From: Pseudomonadota bacterium
GTDB lineage: Bacteria; Pseudomonadota; Alphaproteobacteria; Sneathiellales; Sneathiellaceae
Assembly (NCBI GenBank): GCA_024743055.1
Contig: JANSXH010000017.1
Coordinates: 1-64,000 of the forward strand
Direction: 5' to 3'
DNA length: 64,000 bases
A program made the position numbers and the translations under genes. The notes below the pieces were generated by a model. It was not told the DNA's origin and did no database searches. It saw nothing but the letters and a program-made list of their open reading frames with translations. Shown here piece by piece: positions 21,449 to 31,035 of this stretch; the first letter of the stretch is position 1; every line of letters begins with the position of its first letter.

Positions 21449-22624
21449 ATGAAAATATTGCCCGAGCTCAAAGAAATTCATGACGAGATGACCGAATGGC
21501 GTCATCGGATCCATAAACACCCGGAAACAGCGTTTGAAGAGTATGAGACATCTGACTTTGTCGCAGAAAAGTTGGAGAGTTTCGGCATAGAGGTACATCG
21601 AGGTTTGGCTAAGACCGGCGTCGTTGGTACCTTGACGAGCGGGAGTGGAAACCGGGCAATTGGTCTTCGTGCAGATATGGATGCTCTCGATTTGCAGGAG
21701 CTGAACGAATTTGAGCACCGCTCTCAGGTCGATGGGAAAATGCATGGTTGCGGCCATGATGGACACACGGTGATGCTGCTTGGGGCAGCAAAACATCTCG
21801 CGAAAACCAAAAATTTTGATGGCACGGTTAGGTTTATTTTCCAGCCTGCTGAAGAAAACGTGGCCGGTGGTCGTGTGATGATCAAAGATGGGCTGTTCGA
21901 ACAATTCCCTGTCGATAGCGTCTATGGAATGCATAATATGCCAGGGCATGATGTCGGAACTTTTGCCGTACGCAAAGGCCCGATCATGGCATCAGCAGAT
22001 TTCTTTGAAGCCAAGATCACCGGTAATGGAGGGCACGGCGCCTTTCCACATCTGGCGACAGATCCGATCCTCATCTCTGCTGAAATTATCCAGGCCTGGC
22101 AGAGTATTGTCAGCCGTAATACGGATCCATTGCATTCTGCCGTTATCACCGTAGCCCAGATTCATGGAGGACATACTGGAAATGTGATCCCGGCAGACGT
22201 GACAATGAGCGGAACGACCCGGGCCTTTGATCCTGATATCCAGGATATGATTGAAAACCGCATGCGCCAGATTGCCGTCGGTATTGCCGAAGCCCATGGG
22301 GCTACGGCTGAGTTCATCTATGATCGTCGCTATGCGCCTACGATCAATACTGCGGATGAGACAGATGAAGCGATTGCCGCAGCGCTGGATCTTGTCGGGG
22401 ATGAGGCTGTAAACAAGAATGTCACTCCGGTTATGGGCGCTGAAGACTTTTCCTGGATGCTAAGAGAACGGCCCGGTTGCTATATTATGATAGCAAATGG
22501 TAGCGGAGAAGGCAGCTGCCATGTTCATAATCCGAACTACGATTTTAACGATGAGATCCTGCCGCTTGGGGCCAATTATTGGGTCAATTTGACAGAACGG
22601 ATTCTTGAGAGGGACGGAGCCTGA
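21449..22624 (+). CDS. M20-family amidohydrolase (hippurate/N-acyl amino acid hydrolase type)
   Basis: A 391-residue di-metal peptidase-family hydrolase that probably cleaves N-acyl amino acids. Metal-binding residues lie in GCGHDGHTVMLLGAAKHLA and in PAEENVAGGRVMI, and the dimerisation domain GNGGHGAFPHLATDPI sits mid-protein. VMGAEDFSWML near the C-terminus supplies the last conserved Glu-Asp. The start at 21449 was chosen because GAGG lies eight bases upstream and MKILPELKEIHDEMTEWRH is the family N-terminus; a longer frame from 21371 is unlikely. Confidence 0.92.
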   Translation: MKILPELKEIHDEMTEWRHRIHKHPETAFEEYETSDFVAEKLESFGIEVHRGLAKTGVVGTLTSGSGNRAIGLRADMDALDLQELNEFEHRSQVDGKMHGCGHDGHTVMLLGAAKHLAKTKNFDGTVRFIFQPAEENVAGGRVMIKDGLFEQFPVDSVYGMHNMPGHDVGTFAVRKGPIMASADFFEAKITGNGGHGAFPHLATDPILISAEIIQAWQSIVSRNTDPLHSAVITVAQIHGGHTGNVIPADVTMSGTTRAFDPDIQDMIENRMRQIAVGIAEAHGATAEFIYDRRYAPTINTADETDEAIAAALDLVGDEAVNKNVTPVMGAEDFSWMLRERPGCYIMIANGSGEGSCHVHNPNYDFNDEILPLGANYWVNLTERILERDGA

Positions 22625-22776
22625 AGTCTGTGATCATTATACAATAATACCCATATGCCTCACTTTTTCGTGACGACGATTACAATATAAGACGAAATTG
22701 GTTGGTATTAGTCGTTGCGAATACACAAATTGGGTATGATAATCGACCTTAACACTGGGGGGAAATTGAAGGTGTA

Positions 22777-23637
22777 ATGAGTATGCGTGTGAAATTCTGG
22801 GGAGTTCGTGGGTCCATCGCGACACCCTCTGCAGATCATATGAAATATGGTGGCAATACTTCGTGCGTAGAAGTTAATGTCAATGATCGCATCATAATTC
22901 TTGATGCAGGGACGGGGGTCCGCTTGCTCGGCAACTGTCTTTTGCAGCGCAATCTCAAAGATTATCTTTTCCTTCAATCCCACACCCATTGGGACCACAT
23001 AAATGGATTTCCGTTTTTTGGCCCCGTTTACCAGGACAATGTCAATATCAAGATCATGGCTGGTCATCTCAGTGAATGTGGCGGCATAGAAAAAGTCCTT
23101 TCCTCTCAGATGTGCCAGCCGACTTTCCCGGTTCCTTTCTCTGAGCTTGCAGCAAATTTAAGCTTTACTGATTTTAAATCTGGTGATTCTTTCTCTCTTG
23201 GAGATGGGATAGAGGTGCGGACGGCTCCCCTGAAACATCCTGACGGCGGAACGGGATATCGTATTGATTTTGAGGGCAGCAGCCTCTGTTATGTGACGGA
23301 CACAGAACATGTCATTGGCAAGCCTGACGAAGATATTCTCGAATTGATCGAGGGGGCAGATCTGGTTATTTATGATTCGACCTATACCGATGAAGAGTAC
23401 CCGCAGTTTGCCGGTTGGGGCCATTCCACTTGGCAAGAAGGCGTTCGTCTTTGTAAAGCTGCTAACGTAGGACAATTGGCCATTTTCCATCATGATCCGT
23501 CTCATGATGATGCATTCATGGATACAGTTGCCCGAGAAGCGTTCAAGGCTTGGCCCAATGCATTTGTTGCTCGCGAAGGCATGACTGTTGAAGTCGCTAA
23601 GGCAAATGTTCAGGAAAAGATTTCCGTCGCATTTTGA
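22777..23637 (+). CDS. MBL-fold metallo-hydrolase
   Basis: A 286-residue metallo-beta-lactamase-fold protein. The motif SHTHWDHINGFPFF supplies the HxHxDH zinc ligands, and CYVTDTEH and IFHHDPSHDD supply later ligands. MRVKFWGVRGSIATPS at the start is typical of the PhnP/RNase Z-like cyclic-phosphodiesterase-related subgroup, but the true substrate is unknown. A GAAGG ribosome site precedes the ATG; a second ATG two codons downstream is equally possible. Confidence 0.88.
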   Translation: MSMRVKFWGVRGSIATPSADHMKYGGNTSCVEVNVNDRIIILDAGTGVRLLGNCLLQRNLKDYLFLQSHTHWDHINGFPFFGPVYQDNVNIKIMAGHLSECGGIEKVLSSQMCQPTFPVPFSELAANLSFTDFKSGDSFSLGDGIEVRTAPLKHPDGGTGYRIDFEGSSLCYVTDTEHVIGKPDEDILELIEGADLVIYDSTYTDEEYPQFAGWGHSTWQEGVRLCKAANVGQLAIFHHDPSHDDAFMDTVAREAFKAWPNAFVAREGMTVEVAKANVQEKISVAF

Positions 23638-23648
23638 GACCTTCGAAT

Positions 23649-24515
23649 TTATTCCAGAGTTTGCTTTATCAACCTGTAAAAGGATGAGATTACCCTCAAT
23701 CCTTTATTGTCATTTAGAAAGGTAACATAGTTTTTCGAGGTCAGTTTTTTACCTTCGATCTCAATAAGATGAATTCGACTATCGCCGGATACTTCTTTTT
23801 CCGAAAGGAATGCGACACCCATATTATTGGCAACGGCCTCCCGTCCTACTTCTTTACTTTCCATGACGATTGTCTTTTCTTTACACAATCCAAATTGATT
23901 GAACCAGGGATTGGAGTCTGCTGTAGCGTCTCCTTCGCAACGCGACAGTATAATTTTTAGCTTCTTGAGCTCTGTCGGTGCGATAGAATACCGGGACCGC
24001 CAGGGATGATTATGGGATACAGCAAGTTTAACTGGATCTTCAATGAGCTTGTGACTAAACAATCGGGAATGCTTTGGTTGTTGCTGTAAAAAACCGATAT
24101 CAAATCTACAATCTAGAATGTACTCCTCTATTTTTCTTGGCTCTGCAAGGTGAAAGGTTAAATCTATCGCAGGGTATTTGTCACTGAACCGGGAAACGAA
24201 TGGTAATGTGTTGAGAGAGGAGGCAGCAACTATTTTAAGCCGACCGGCGTCCAGATTTTCAAGAGAGGATAGGAGGCTATGCGCTTCTTCTTCCAAACTA
24301 AAAATGCGGGTTGATAATCTTAACAACGCGGCTCCGGAAGACGTTATTTCAATTCGACGGCCCTTCCTGTTGAATAGCTTTGTATTATATCTTCGTTCCA
24401 ATGCCAGAACTTGGAGAGTTAACGCCGGTTGAGTCAGGCCGAGTGCTTGAGCTGCTGATGTAAACCCGCCATTTTGAGCAACAGCATGGAATGCTCTTAA
24501 TTGTGCATGGTTCAT
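23649..24515 (-). CDS. LysR-family transcriptional regulator
   Basis: This 288-residue LysR protein has the helix-turn-helix AFHAVAQNGGFTSAAQALGL and an effector-binding domain from about residue 88 (GRLKIVAASSLNTLPFVSRF). It lies convergent to the MBL-fold gene and divergent from the histidine phosphatase gene, with a 259-base AT-rich region between. Its target is not evident. Its DNA is more AT-rich than its neighbours, a weak hint of transfer. Confidence 0.92.
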   Translation of the reverse strand: MNHAQLRAFHAVAQNGGFTSAAQALGLTQPALTLQVLALERRYNTKLFNRKGRRIEITSSGAALLRLSTRIFSLEEEAHSLLSSLENLDAGRLKIVAASSLNTLPFVSRFSDKYPAIDLTFHLAEPRKIEEYILDCRFDIGFLQQQPKHSRLFSHKLIEDPVKLAVSHNHPWRSRYSIAPTELKKLKIILSRCEGDATADSNPWFNQFGLCKEKTIVMESKEVGREAVANNMGVAFLSEKEVSGDSRIHLIEIEGKKLTSKNYVTFLNDNKGLRVISSFYRLIKQTLE

Positions 24516-24774
24516 ATTCTATTCAATCCATCTTCAGAATATGGTTTCGCAAAGTAAATTCTCGGAATTAGTGTATTGATGTTCATTTATATACGGGTAA
24601 GTTATGGAAACTCCCTTGTCAATTGATATATTAAGTATTAATACATCTTATAGTAGAAATTCCTGCGATAAGTTTATTTGATGTCTTATTGATTGCCCTA
24701 TGCTCAGCAGATATTGTACTTCTGTATTCTCCACCCGTATTGGCAATAAAAAGCAAGAATAAAAGGACCGAACT

Positions 24775-25329
24775 GTGGATATCACCTTATACCTCGTGAG
24801 GCATGGCGAAGCGGCAGGTGCCTGGGATGAAACCGCTGATCCTGGGTTAAGTACCCTCGGTCACCAACAGGCGGAGAGCCTGGCTGAACAGCTACATGCA
24901 GAAATTTCGCCGCTTCCAATTTACTCTAGCCCATTGATGAGGACCCGAGAAACCTCCTCTCCGCTAGAACGCCTTTGGAGCCGTCAGGCGGAAGTTGTTC
25001 CTCGCCTGTCTGAGGTTCCCTCTACAGGGATAGATTTCAAGGACCGACGTAAATGGCTGACGACCGTACTACAACGATCTTGGCCCGAACAGACAGACTT
25101 TCTCCAAGAATGGCGCGCAGGACTAGTCGATTATGCCCGCAACATGGACCATAGCGCCGTATTCATTACTCATTTTGTTGTTATCAACAGCCTCGTCGGA
25201 GCTGCAGAAAAAAGTGATCAGGTTCTTGTGTTCCGTCCGGATCACTGCTCAGTTACGAAGATCAAGGTATCAAGCGGCGAGTTGAGCCTCATTGAAAAAG
25301 GATCAGAAGCTGTTACAGTTGTGAAATAA
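24775..25329 (+). CDS. histidine phosphatase family protein (SixA-like)
   Basis: A 184-residue phosphatase of the RHG superfamily. LVRHGEAAG near residue 7 supplies the catalytic phospho-His, SSPLMRTRETS the conserved Arg, and ITHFVVINSLVG the second active-site His. The GTG start at 24775 has AAGGA upstream. Similar short proteins include SixA and phosphoglycerate-mutase-like enzymes; the substrate is unknown. Confidence 0.87.
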   Translation: MDITLYLVRHGEAAGAWDETADPGLSTLGHQQAESLAEQLHAEISPLPIYSSPLMRTRETSSPLERLWSRQAEVVPRLSEVPSTGIDFKDRRKWLTTVLQRSWPEQTDFLQEWRAGLVDYARNMDHSAVFITHFVVINSLVGAAEKSDQVLVFRPDHCSVTKIKVSSGELSLIEKGSEAVTVVK

Positions 25330-25377
25330 CTAGAATATGAATTCTGGTCAAAGCTGATTGGCGGATTTTTGGCGAAA

Positions 25378-25845
25378 ATGAAACAAGACACAGAAGACTC
25401 CACTCCAGTGTGCGAATCCCTTGAAAAAGTCGGCGAATATCGGGTTGAGGCGCAAATTGGTCATTTACTAAGGCGGGCGCATCAACGGGCAAGTTCTATC
25501 TTTCAGTCCCATATGGCGGATGAGCAGATCACCCCGACCCAATTTGCGGCTTTGGCTAAGCTCAAGGACGAAGGGGAATTGTCCCAAAATTATCTGGGCC
25601 GTCTGACGGCAATGGATCCAGCAACTATCCAAGGTGTCACTCGACGGCTTATGGACAGAGGCTTGCTTCAGGCCCGGCCAGACAAGGAAGACAGGCGCCG
25701 TATGCTCCTTTGTTTAACTGATGCGGGAGAAAAACTAGTTACTTCTCTTATTCAGCGCGGGATAGATGTTTCTGCTGAGACTCTCGCCCCTCTGACGCCG
25801 GAAGAGCAGGATGCTATTGTTCGACTATTGAAGAAACTGAGCTAA
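25378..25845 (+). CDS. MarR-family transcriptional regulator
   Basis: A 155-residue winged-helix regulator with the MarR core LSQNYLGRLTAMDPATIQGV (recognition helix) and the wing DKEDRRRMLLCLTDAG. These proteins bind small aromatic or other ligands as dimers and usually repress nearby genes. The ATG at 25378 is used; a TTG three codons earlier is possible. It follows the histidine phosphatase by 48 bases and may be co-transcribed. Confidence 0.91.
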   Translation: MKQDTEDSTPVCESLEKVGEYRVEAQIGHLLRRAHQRASSIFQSHMADEQITPTQFAALAKLKDEGELSQNYLGRLTAMDPATIQGVTRRLMDRGLLQARPDKEDRRRMLLCLTDAGEKLVTSLIQRGIDVSAETLAPLTPEEQDAIVRLLKKLS

Positions 25846-25873
25846 GCCAACTGTTTGTAGGAGATTTGCCGAT

Positions 25874-26314
25874 CTAACCAAGACTTTTGCGCATGGAAAC
25901 TGTGTTTCCCTGCCGGTCAATTTCTTCCCAACCCATATGCCGGTAAATTTGAACATTCTCAGGCATCTGTGTGTGAGTGCTCAATCGCATTTCCGAAAGC
26001 CCCTGTTGTTTTGCCTCTTGATCTGCGAGCTCCAGCATAGCTCGGCCAATTCCCTTACCGGCATGAACGGGATGCACAGCCAGATTGGCAAGTTTTAGAA
26101 ACCCGTCTCCAGGAATCAGAATCATACCCGCAATGACGATATCCGCTTGGGTAGAAACCCAAACCTGATGCATAGCGATATCATCGGCGCATCCTTCTGA
26201 CACTGGCGGTAGGTCTGCAATATGCTGCGCATATTTCAGATAGGCTGCATCAATGCAAGCTTTCAGACTAGCTGCATCTGTCATTTCAGCCCTTCGAATG
26301 TCGGGTATATTCAT
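25874..26314 (-). CDS. GNAT-family N-acetyltransferase
   Basis: A 146-residue acetyltransferase. The acetyl-CoA binding motif A is seen as LAVHPVHAGKGIGRAMLELA, preceded by the beta-strand GFLKLANLAV, and IYRHMGWEEIDR is the motif B region. The start at 26314 (MNIPDIRRAEM) has an AGAGGAAAGAGAAG ribosome site and is better than the longer frame. The acceptor substrate is unknown. Confidence 0.89.
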   Translation of the reverse strand: MNIPDIRRAEMTDAASLKACIDAAYLKYAQHIADLPPVSEGCADDIAMHQVWVSTQADIVIAGMILIPGDGFLKLANLAVHPVHAGKGIGRAMLELADQEAKQQGLSEMRLSTHTQMPENVQIYRHMGWEEIDRQGNTVSMRKSLG

Positions 26315-26454
26315 CTTCTCTTTCCTCTTAGGCCATAGCTTTTGGGGCAATGAGCCGGAACTTCTAAAAAATTATATTTGACTGGATGGGATTCCCGTAG
26401 CCCGGCAAAGGCTGTATAAACCTAAACAACAAGTTGGCGGGAGAAAAATCAGCA

Positions 26455-27009
26455 ATGCATGGGATTCTGAAGCGCATATTGCTTGGCCGGGAAGATCGCC
26501 AGACGATCTCCAAATTTGCTAAAGGCGCAGACCGCTCCCTGGGTGTCGGATTGCTTATCTCAGCAGCGCTTCTGGGAATGGCGTTAACACGTCCCGTTAT
26601 ACAGACGGAGTTGTTCCTGGATCTCAATGGATCTTATTCCTTGATTGATGCTATGACCGCATTGCTGAAGGCAGGGCATGGACTGGCGGCAGTCCTAATA
26701 CTAATTGGGACCATCCTCATTCCCATTCTTCTGCTCTCTTCTGCCTTTGATCTTTGGTATAAACATGAGCTGCAGGACTCAAAGTTTGAGGCCAAAGCTG
26801 CTCGTTTGCGTCAGTATGGAAAGCTATGGTTTCTAGCCGCCGGAATTCTTCTGTTTGGCCTTTATGCAGCCGTTTACAATGGGGCAGGTACGGTGCTGCT
26901 AACTCCCGTCTATTACTTGATCGTATCGATTATGGTGCTCAAACTTATTCTTGTCCGTTTGTCCCTGCTGATCGGCGCCGTCCATTTCGTTGAAGATGAC
27001 GGAGACTGA
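26455..27009 (+). CDS. hypothetical four-helix membrane protein
   Basis: A 184-residue protein of unknown function with four likely membrane segments: around residues 30-48, 75-97, 128-148 and 152-176. Charged loops include the central KHELQDSKFEAKAARLRQYG, probably cytoplasmic. The ATG at 26455 was chosen; a GGGAG sequence lies 11 bases before it. I do not recognise the family. It stands between a convergent acetyltransferase and a methyltransferase gene with no evident operon. Confidence 0.7.
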   Translation: MHGILKRILLGREDRQTISKFAKGADRSLGVGLLISAALLGMALTRPVIQTELFLDLNGSYSLIDAMTALLKAGHGLAAVLILIGTILIPILLLSSAFDLWYKHELQDSKFEAKAARLRQYGKLWFLAAGILLFGLYAAVYNGAGTVLLTPVYYLIVSIMVLKLILVRLSLLIGAVHFVEDDGD

Positions 27010-27185
27010 CTAAAGCCGAAGAAGCAAGTTTAGGAGCTTTAAAGGTTAAGTTAAGCAATTATCCTTATCTTCCCTAAAATAAACAAATTTCGAAGTTAGC
27101 TATTAAGAATTCCATTGGTGATAGGGCTTTGTTATGCTCCTATCAGCAAAAGTGGTGTTCTTAGTCATCCTGTGAGTCACGCGTT

Positions 27186-27971
27186 ATGTTGAAGTTCGTA
27201 TTTGGAAAAACCGCCCGCTATCCCGGTTATGAAGTAGAGCATTACCAGGTACGTCGTAAAATACGATCAGTGTCCTTAAACCTAAAGTATGGTGGATTTT
27301 CTCATACAACATTGGGCGTCCTTGCCCAAATTTGTCACAAGCTAAAGCTTTCCCTGCTTCAAGACTACCGGTTCTATAATCGGATGAGCGTACCAGACTG
27401 GCTTGATGTTGGAGGTATCCATGAGCAGAGCGAACTGGACCTGCCGGAGAAGGCTCGCGGATCCGCTACGCGATATGAGGCAACAGAGGAATATGAATTT
27501 CGCTATGTGCTCGAGCGCCTGCCAATAGCCATTGAAGACTATAAGTTTATTGATTATGGATCCGGTAAGGGTGTTGTTCTTTCATTCGCAGCCGACTATC
27601 CATTTCGCCGCGTCACGGGGGTTGAGCTCAGTCCGATGCTGCATCAGGTAGCTGAGAAAAATATTGAAGAAATGCATCGACATCAGAAAGTTAATAGCGG
27701 ACCCGTATATTCTACGTTAAGAGATGCGACGGAATATGAGATGCCGGAGAGACCCCATGTGATTTATCTATTTAATCCTTTCGGACCCGATATACTCGAA
27801 GGAGTGCTAGACCGATTGTCCCGGCATCTTTCCGACGTCGATCAGCCGTCCTATCTCCTCTACAATAATCCGATCCATCACCAGGTGATTGAAAATCACG
27901 GATTGTTTCACAAAACCGCCTCACGGATGGGTGGGAAGTGGTTCGTTTACGCGACAGGCAATGAGCAGTAG
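27186..27971 (+). CDS. class I SAM-dependent methyltransferase
   Basis: A 261-residue protein with a basic N-terminal segment of about 110 residues followed by a Rossmann methyltransferase core. Motif I is FIDYGSGKGVVLSFAADYPF, the acidic residue of motif II is in VTGVELSPM, and the active-site-like motif is YLFNPFG. The sequence pattern resembles bacterial methyltransferases annotated only as class I; substrate unknown. It is convergent with the VWA gene. Confidence 0.84.
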   Translation: MLKFVFGKTARYPGYEVEHYQVRRKIRSVSLNLKYGGFSHTTLGVLAQICHKLKLSLLQDYRFYNRMSVPDWLDVGGIHEQSELDLPEKARGSATRYEATEEYEFRYVLERLPIAIEDYKFIDYGSGKGVVLSFAADYPFRRVTGVELSPMLHQVAEKNIEEMHRHQKVNSGPVYSTLRDATEYEMPERPHVIYLFNPFGPDILEGVLDRLSRHLSDVDQPSYLLYNNPIHHQVIENHGLFHKTASRMGGKWFVYATGNEQ

Positions 27972-28004
27972 GTGGAGCTGATTTTAAACCGGTTAAAGAT
28001 TAAT

Positions 28005-29183
28005 TTAACGGTTTAGTTCCTTCATTGCACTTTCTAGGCCGCCAATAGTCAATGGGAACATGCGATCGGTCATTAGCTGCTTCATCATTTGTACTGAAGG
28101 CGTATAGTCCCAATATTTTTCCGGCACCGGATTGAGCCAAACAGCCTTGTGATAGATATCGAGTATCCTCTCCATCCAGGCCTGTCCCGCTTCTTCATTC
28201 CAATGCTCAACGCTGCCACCGGCATAAGCAATCTCATAAGGGCTCATAGTCGCATCGCCAACAATGATCAGCTTGTAGTCGGCGGGGTAGGTATGGAGCA
28301 CGTCCCAGGTTGGCATGAATGAGGTATGGCGACGACTGTTTTCTTTCCACAGTTTTTCATAAACGCAGTTATGGAAATAGTAGAATTCCAAATGCTTAAA
28401 TTCACTGCGGGCGGCAGAAAACAATTCTTCGCAGGCCTTGATATGGTCATCCATTGACCCGCCAATATCGAACAAGATCAGCACCTTCACCGTGTTATGG
28501 CGTTCGGGGCGCATCTTCAGATCCAGGAAACCGGCATTGCGGGCGGTTGAGCGGATAGTGTCGTCGAGATCCAGCTCTTCGGCTGCGCCTTCCCGGGCAA
28601 ATTGCCGCAAGCGTTTCATAGCGACTTTGATATTACGGGTGCCAAGCTCAACACTGTCATCGAGATTTTTATATTCGCGTTTGTCCCAAACCTTAACGGC
28701 CTTGCGATGGCGGCTTTCTTTTTGGCCGATCCGCACACTTTCCGGATTATAGCCATAGGCCCCAAACGGAGATTTGCCTGCCGTGCCAATCCATTTATTG
28801 CCGCCCTGATGGCGTTTTTCCTGCTCTTTTAAGCGCTCTTGTAAGGTTTCCATGAGCTTTTCCCAGCCGCCCATGGCTTCAACCTGTTCTTTTTCTTCAT
28901 CTGTGAGACTCAACTCCGCCAGCTTCTTAAGCCATTCCTCCGGGATTTCAACGGCTTCATCACCGGAGATGAACTCAATGCCATTGAAGCAATGGCCAAA
29001 GACCTGATCAAACTTGTCGAGATTCTTCTCATCCTTCACCAAGGTCGCCCGGGAGAGATAGTAGAAATCATCGACGGAATATTCCGCACATCCTGCCTTG
29101 AGGGCTTCAATCAGTGTGAGATATTCCAGCAAGGTGACCGGAAGTTGAGCTTCTTTGAGGTTGAAGAAGAATTTGGTGAACAT
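28005..29183 (-). CDS. VWA-domain protein, CoxE-like
   Basis: A 392-residue protein whose C-terminal half is a von Willebrand A domain with the metal-binding MIDAS motif DIGGSMDDH at about residue 245. The N-terminal half is mostly helical and charged. Such proteins work with MoxR AAA+ ATPases as chaperone pairs that mature or insert metal in partner enzymes; CoxE with CoxD in CO dehydrogenase is the best-known case. The start at 29183 follows GGAGAG. The MoxR gene lies 13 bases upstream. No molybdenum hydroxylase or other obvious client gene is in the window. Confidence 0.88.
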   Translation of the reverse strand: MFTKFFFNLKEAQLPVTLLEYLTLIEALKAGCAEYSVDDFYYLSRATLVKDEKNLDKFDQVFGHCFNGIEFISGDEAVEIPEEWLKKLAELSLTDEEKEQVEAMGGWEKLMETLQERLKEQEKRHQGGNKWIGTAGKSPFGAYGYNPESVRIGQKESRHRKAVKVWDKREYKNLDDSVELGTRNIKVAMKRLRQFAREGAAEELDLDDTIRSTARNAGFLDLKMRPERHNTVKVLILFDIGGSMDDHIKACEELFSAARSEFKHLEFYYFHNCVYEKLWKENSRRHTSFMPTWDVLHTYPADYKLIIVGDATMSPYEIAYAGGSVEHWNEEAGQAWMERILDIYHKAVWLNPVPEKYWDYTPSVQMMKQLMTDRMFPLTIGGLESAMKELNR

Positions 29184-29196
29184 GATCGCTCTCCGT

Positions 29197-30042
29197 TTAT
29201 CTTTGCTCCCGCCGTGACAGGAAGGCCAATCGCTCAAACAGATGCACATCTTGCTCGTTTTTGAGCAATGCGCCATGCAGGGGCGGGATCAACTTGGAAG
29301 GATCCTTGGACTTGAGAATGTCATCCGGTAGATCTTCACTCATCAGCAGCTTCAACCAGTCGAGCAATTCACTCGTTGATGGCTTTTTCTTGAGCCCGGG
29401 TGTTTCCCTTACATCGAAGAATATTTTCAGCGCATCACTAACCAGCTCACGCTTCGCATCGGGATGATGGACATCTACGATTTTCTCCATGGTTTCCGTA
29501 TCGGGGAAACTGATGTAATGGAAGAAACAGCGGCGCAGGAAGGCGTCGGGAAGTTCTTTCTCATTGTTGGAGGTAATGATCACCAGGGGCCGATGCTTGG
29601 CCTTGATGGTTTCCTGGGTCTCATACACAAAGAACTCCATCCGATCGAGTTCCTGCAGTAGATCGTTCGGAAATTCGATATCTGCCTTGTCGATTTCATC
29701 GATTAGCAGGATCGGGCTTTCTTTTGCTGTGAAAGCCTCCCACATCTTGCCGGGGCGGATGTAATTGGAGATATCATGGACCTTGTCCTCTCCTAATTGC
29801 GAATCACGCAAGCGGGACACAGCGTCATATTCATACAGACCCTGTTGAGCTTTGGTGGTGGACTTGATGTTCCACTCGATGAATTGTTTGCCGAGGGCTT
29901 TGGCTACTTCCTGGGCCAGAACGGTCTTTCCGGTGCCCGGTTCCCCCTTGATCAGCAAGGGTCGCTCCAACGTCATTGCCGCATTGACCGCGATCATCAG
30001 ATCTTCTGTAGCGACGTATGTATCTGTACCTGTGAATTTCAT
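29197..30042 (-). CDS. MoxR-family AAA+ ATPase
   Basis: A 281-residue AAA+ ATPase. Walker A GEPGTGKT spans residues 33-40, Walker B is ILLIDEIDKAD, sensor 1 is VIITSNNEKELPDAFLRRC with the arginine finger region, and a C-terminal helical lid follows. MoxR proteins act with VWA proteins as metal-centre or complex assembly chaperones. It is the first gene of a two-gene operon with the VWA gene at 28005-29183. Confidence 0.93.
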   Translation of the reverse strand: MKFTGTDTYVATEDLMIAVNAAMTLERPLLIKGEPGTGKTVLAQEVAKALGKQFIEWNIKSTTKAQQGLYEYDAVSRLRDSQLGEDKVHDISNYIRPGKMWEAFTAKESPILLIDEIDKADIEFPNDLLQELDRMEFFVYETQETIKAKHRPLVIITSNNEKELPDAFLRRCFFHYISFPDTETMEKIVDVHHPDAKRELVSDALKIFFDVRETPGLKKKPSTSELLDWLKLLMSEDLPDDILKSKDPSKLIPPLHGALLKNEQDVHLFERLAFLSRREQR

Positions 30043-30195
30043 GCCGTACTCTCGATTTATTGTTCTTTATTTGCGTCAGTTCCGGGGCTCTATGCCCAGA
30101 AAAATAAGCCGGGACGGGGCAATGATCAAGTAAATTGACAAAAAGTCATTTTTAGAGCCGACCATATTTGCTCCCGGCAAGTGATTTGGAAAAGG

Positions 30196-30834
30196 CTATC
30201 CTATATTCGGGTAATCCGGGCCCTGTTCAACCTGACCATCTCGTTTTACATGGATCAGGTCTTTCAGCAGGCCATTTCTGACGGAATAAATAATTCCGTG
30301 AACTGAGAAATCCTGTCCTGCATCCCAGGCATCCTGAGCAACAGTTGTAGCACAGACATTGCGAACCTGCTCGATCACGTTCAACTCGCAAAGTAGGTCC
30401 AGGCGATCCTGTTCTGTTTCCACCTTGTCGATCGCTGTTTCATAAACCCGGATGATGGACCTGATATGGCGGAGCCAGTTGTCGATCATGCCAAATTTTT
30501 TACCGGACAGGGCGGCCTCGATCCCGCCACAGCCATAATGGCCGCAAACGATGACATGCTTCACCTTTAAGACCTCAATCGCATATTGCAGAACGGAAAG
30601 GCAGTTCAGATCAGACGGCACAACAATATTGGCAACATTGCGATGAACAAAGACGTCACCCGGAGGAAGATCGATTATCTGATTAGCCGGAACCCGACTG
30701 TCCGAACATCCAATCCAGAGATATTCAGGATGTTGTCCACCCGCCAGATTTTCAAAAAAGTCCGGACGCTCTTTGAGCATCCGTGCGGCCCAGTCCTTGT
30801 TCCGCTGAAAAATTTCGTAAAAACTATCCATCAT
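30196..30834 (-). CDS. beta-class carbonic anhydrase
   Basis: A 212-residue zinc enzyme that interconverts CO2 and bicarbonate. Zinc ligands are Cys43 in CSDSR (with the Asp45/Arg47 dyad), His99 and Cys102 in HYGCGG. Conserved VFVHRNVANIV and the C-terminal GIIYSVRNGLLKDL fit the plant-type beta class. The ATG pair at 30834/30831 is preferred to a TTG at 30858. Monocistronic, with an MFS gene divergent upstream. Confidence 0.95.
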   Translation of the reverse strand: MMDSFYEIFQRNKDWAARMLKERPDFFENLAGGQHPEYLWIGCSDSRVPANQIIDLPPGDVFVHRNVANIVVPSDLNCLSVLQYAIEVLKVKHVIVCGHYGCGGIEAALSGKKFGMIDNWLRHIRSIIRVYETAIDKVETEQDRLDLLCELNVIEQVRNVCATTVAQDAWDAGQDFSVHGIIYSVRNGLLKDLIHVKRDGQVEQGPDYPNIG

Positions 30835-31035
30835 CTGGATGTGACCCCCGTCAAACAATATCAGATGCTCCCCGTCACAGGGTGTTCTATTCGGAATTAC
30901 CGGGTTCGCAAACCCCTAATTGCGATTTTCTTGTCATCAAGGCCTCGTTAATGCGACAAATTTTCAAATCAATTGACAAATTCCCTGATTAGGCAGACCG
31001 TATTGTCCAAAAGAAATCGTCCTTAAGCGAGCAGC

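Noticed and set aside
27984-28013. Imperfect inverted repeat at the end of the VWA gene
   Set aside because: It has a bulge and lacks a T-run on either strand, so it is not a convincing terminator.
28005-30042. CO dehydrogenase locus suggested by the CoxE-like gene
   Set aside because: No coxMSL-type molybdenum hydroxylase genes are in the window.
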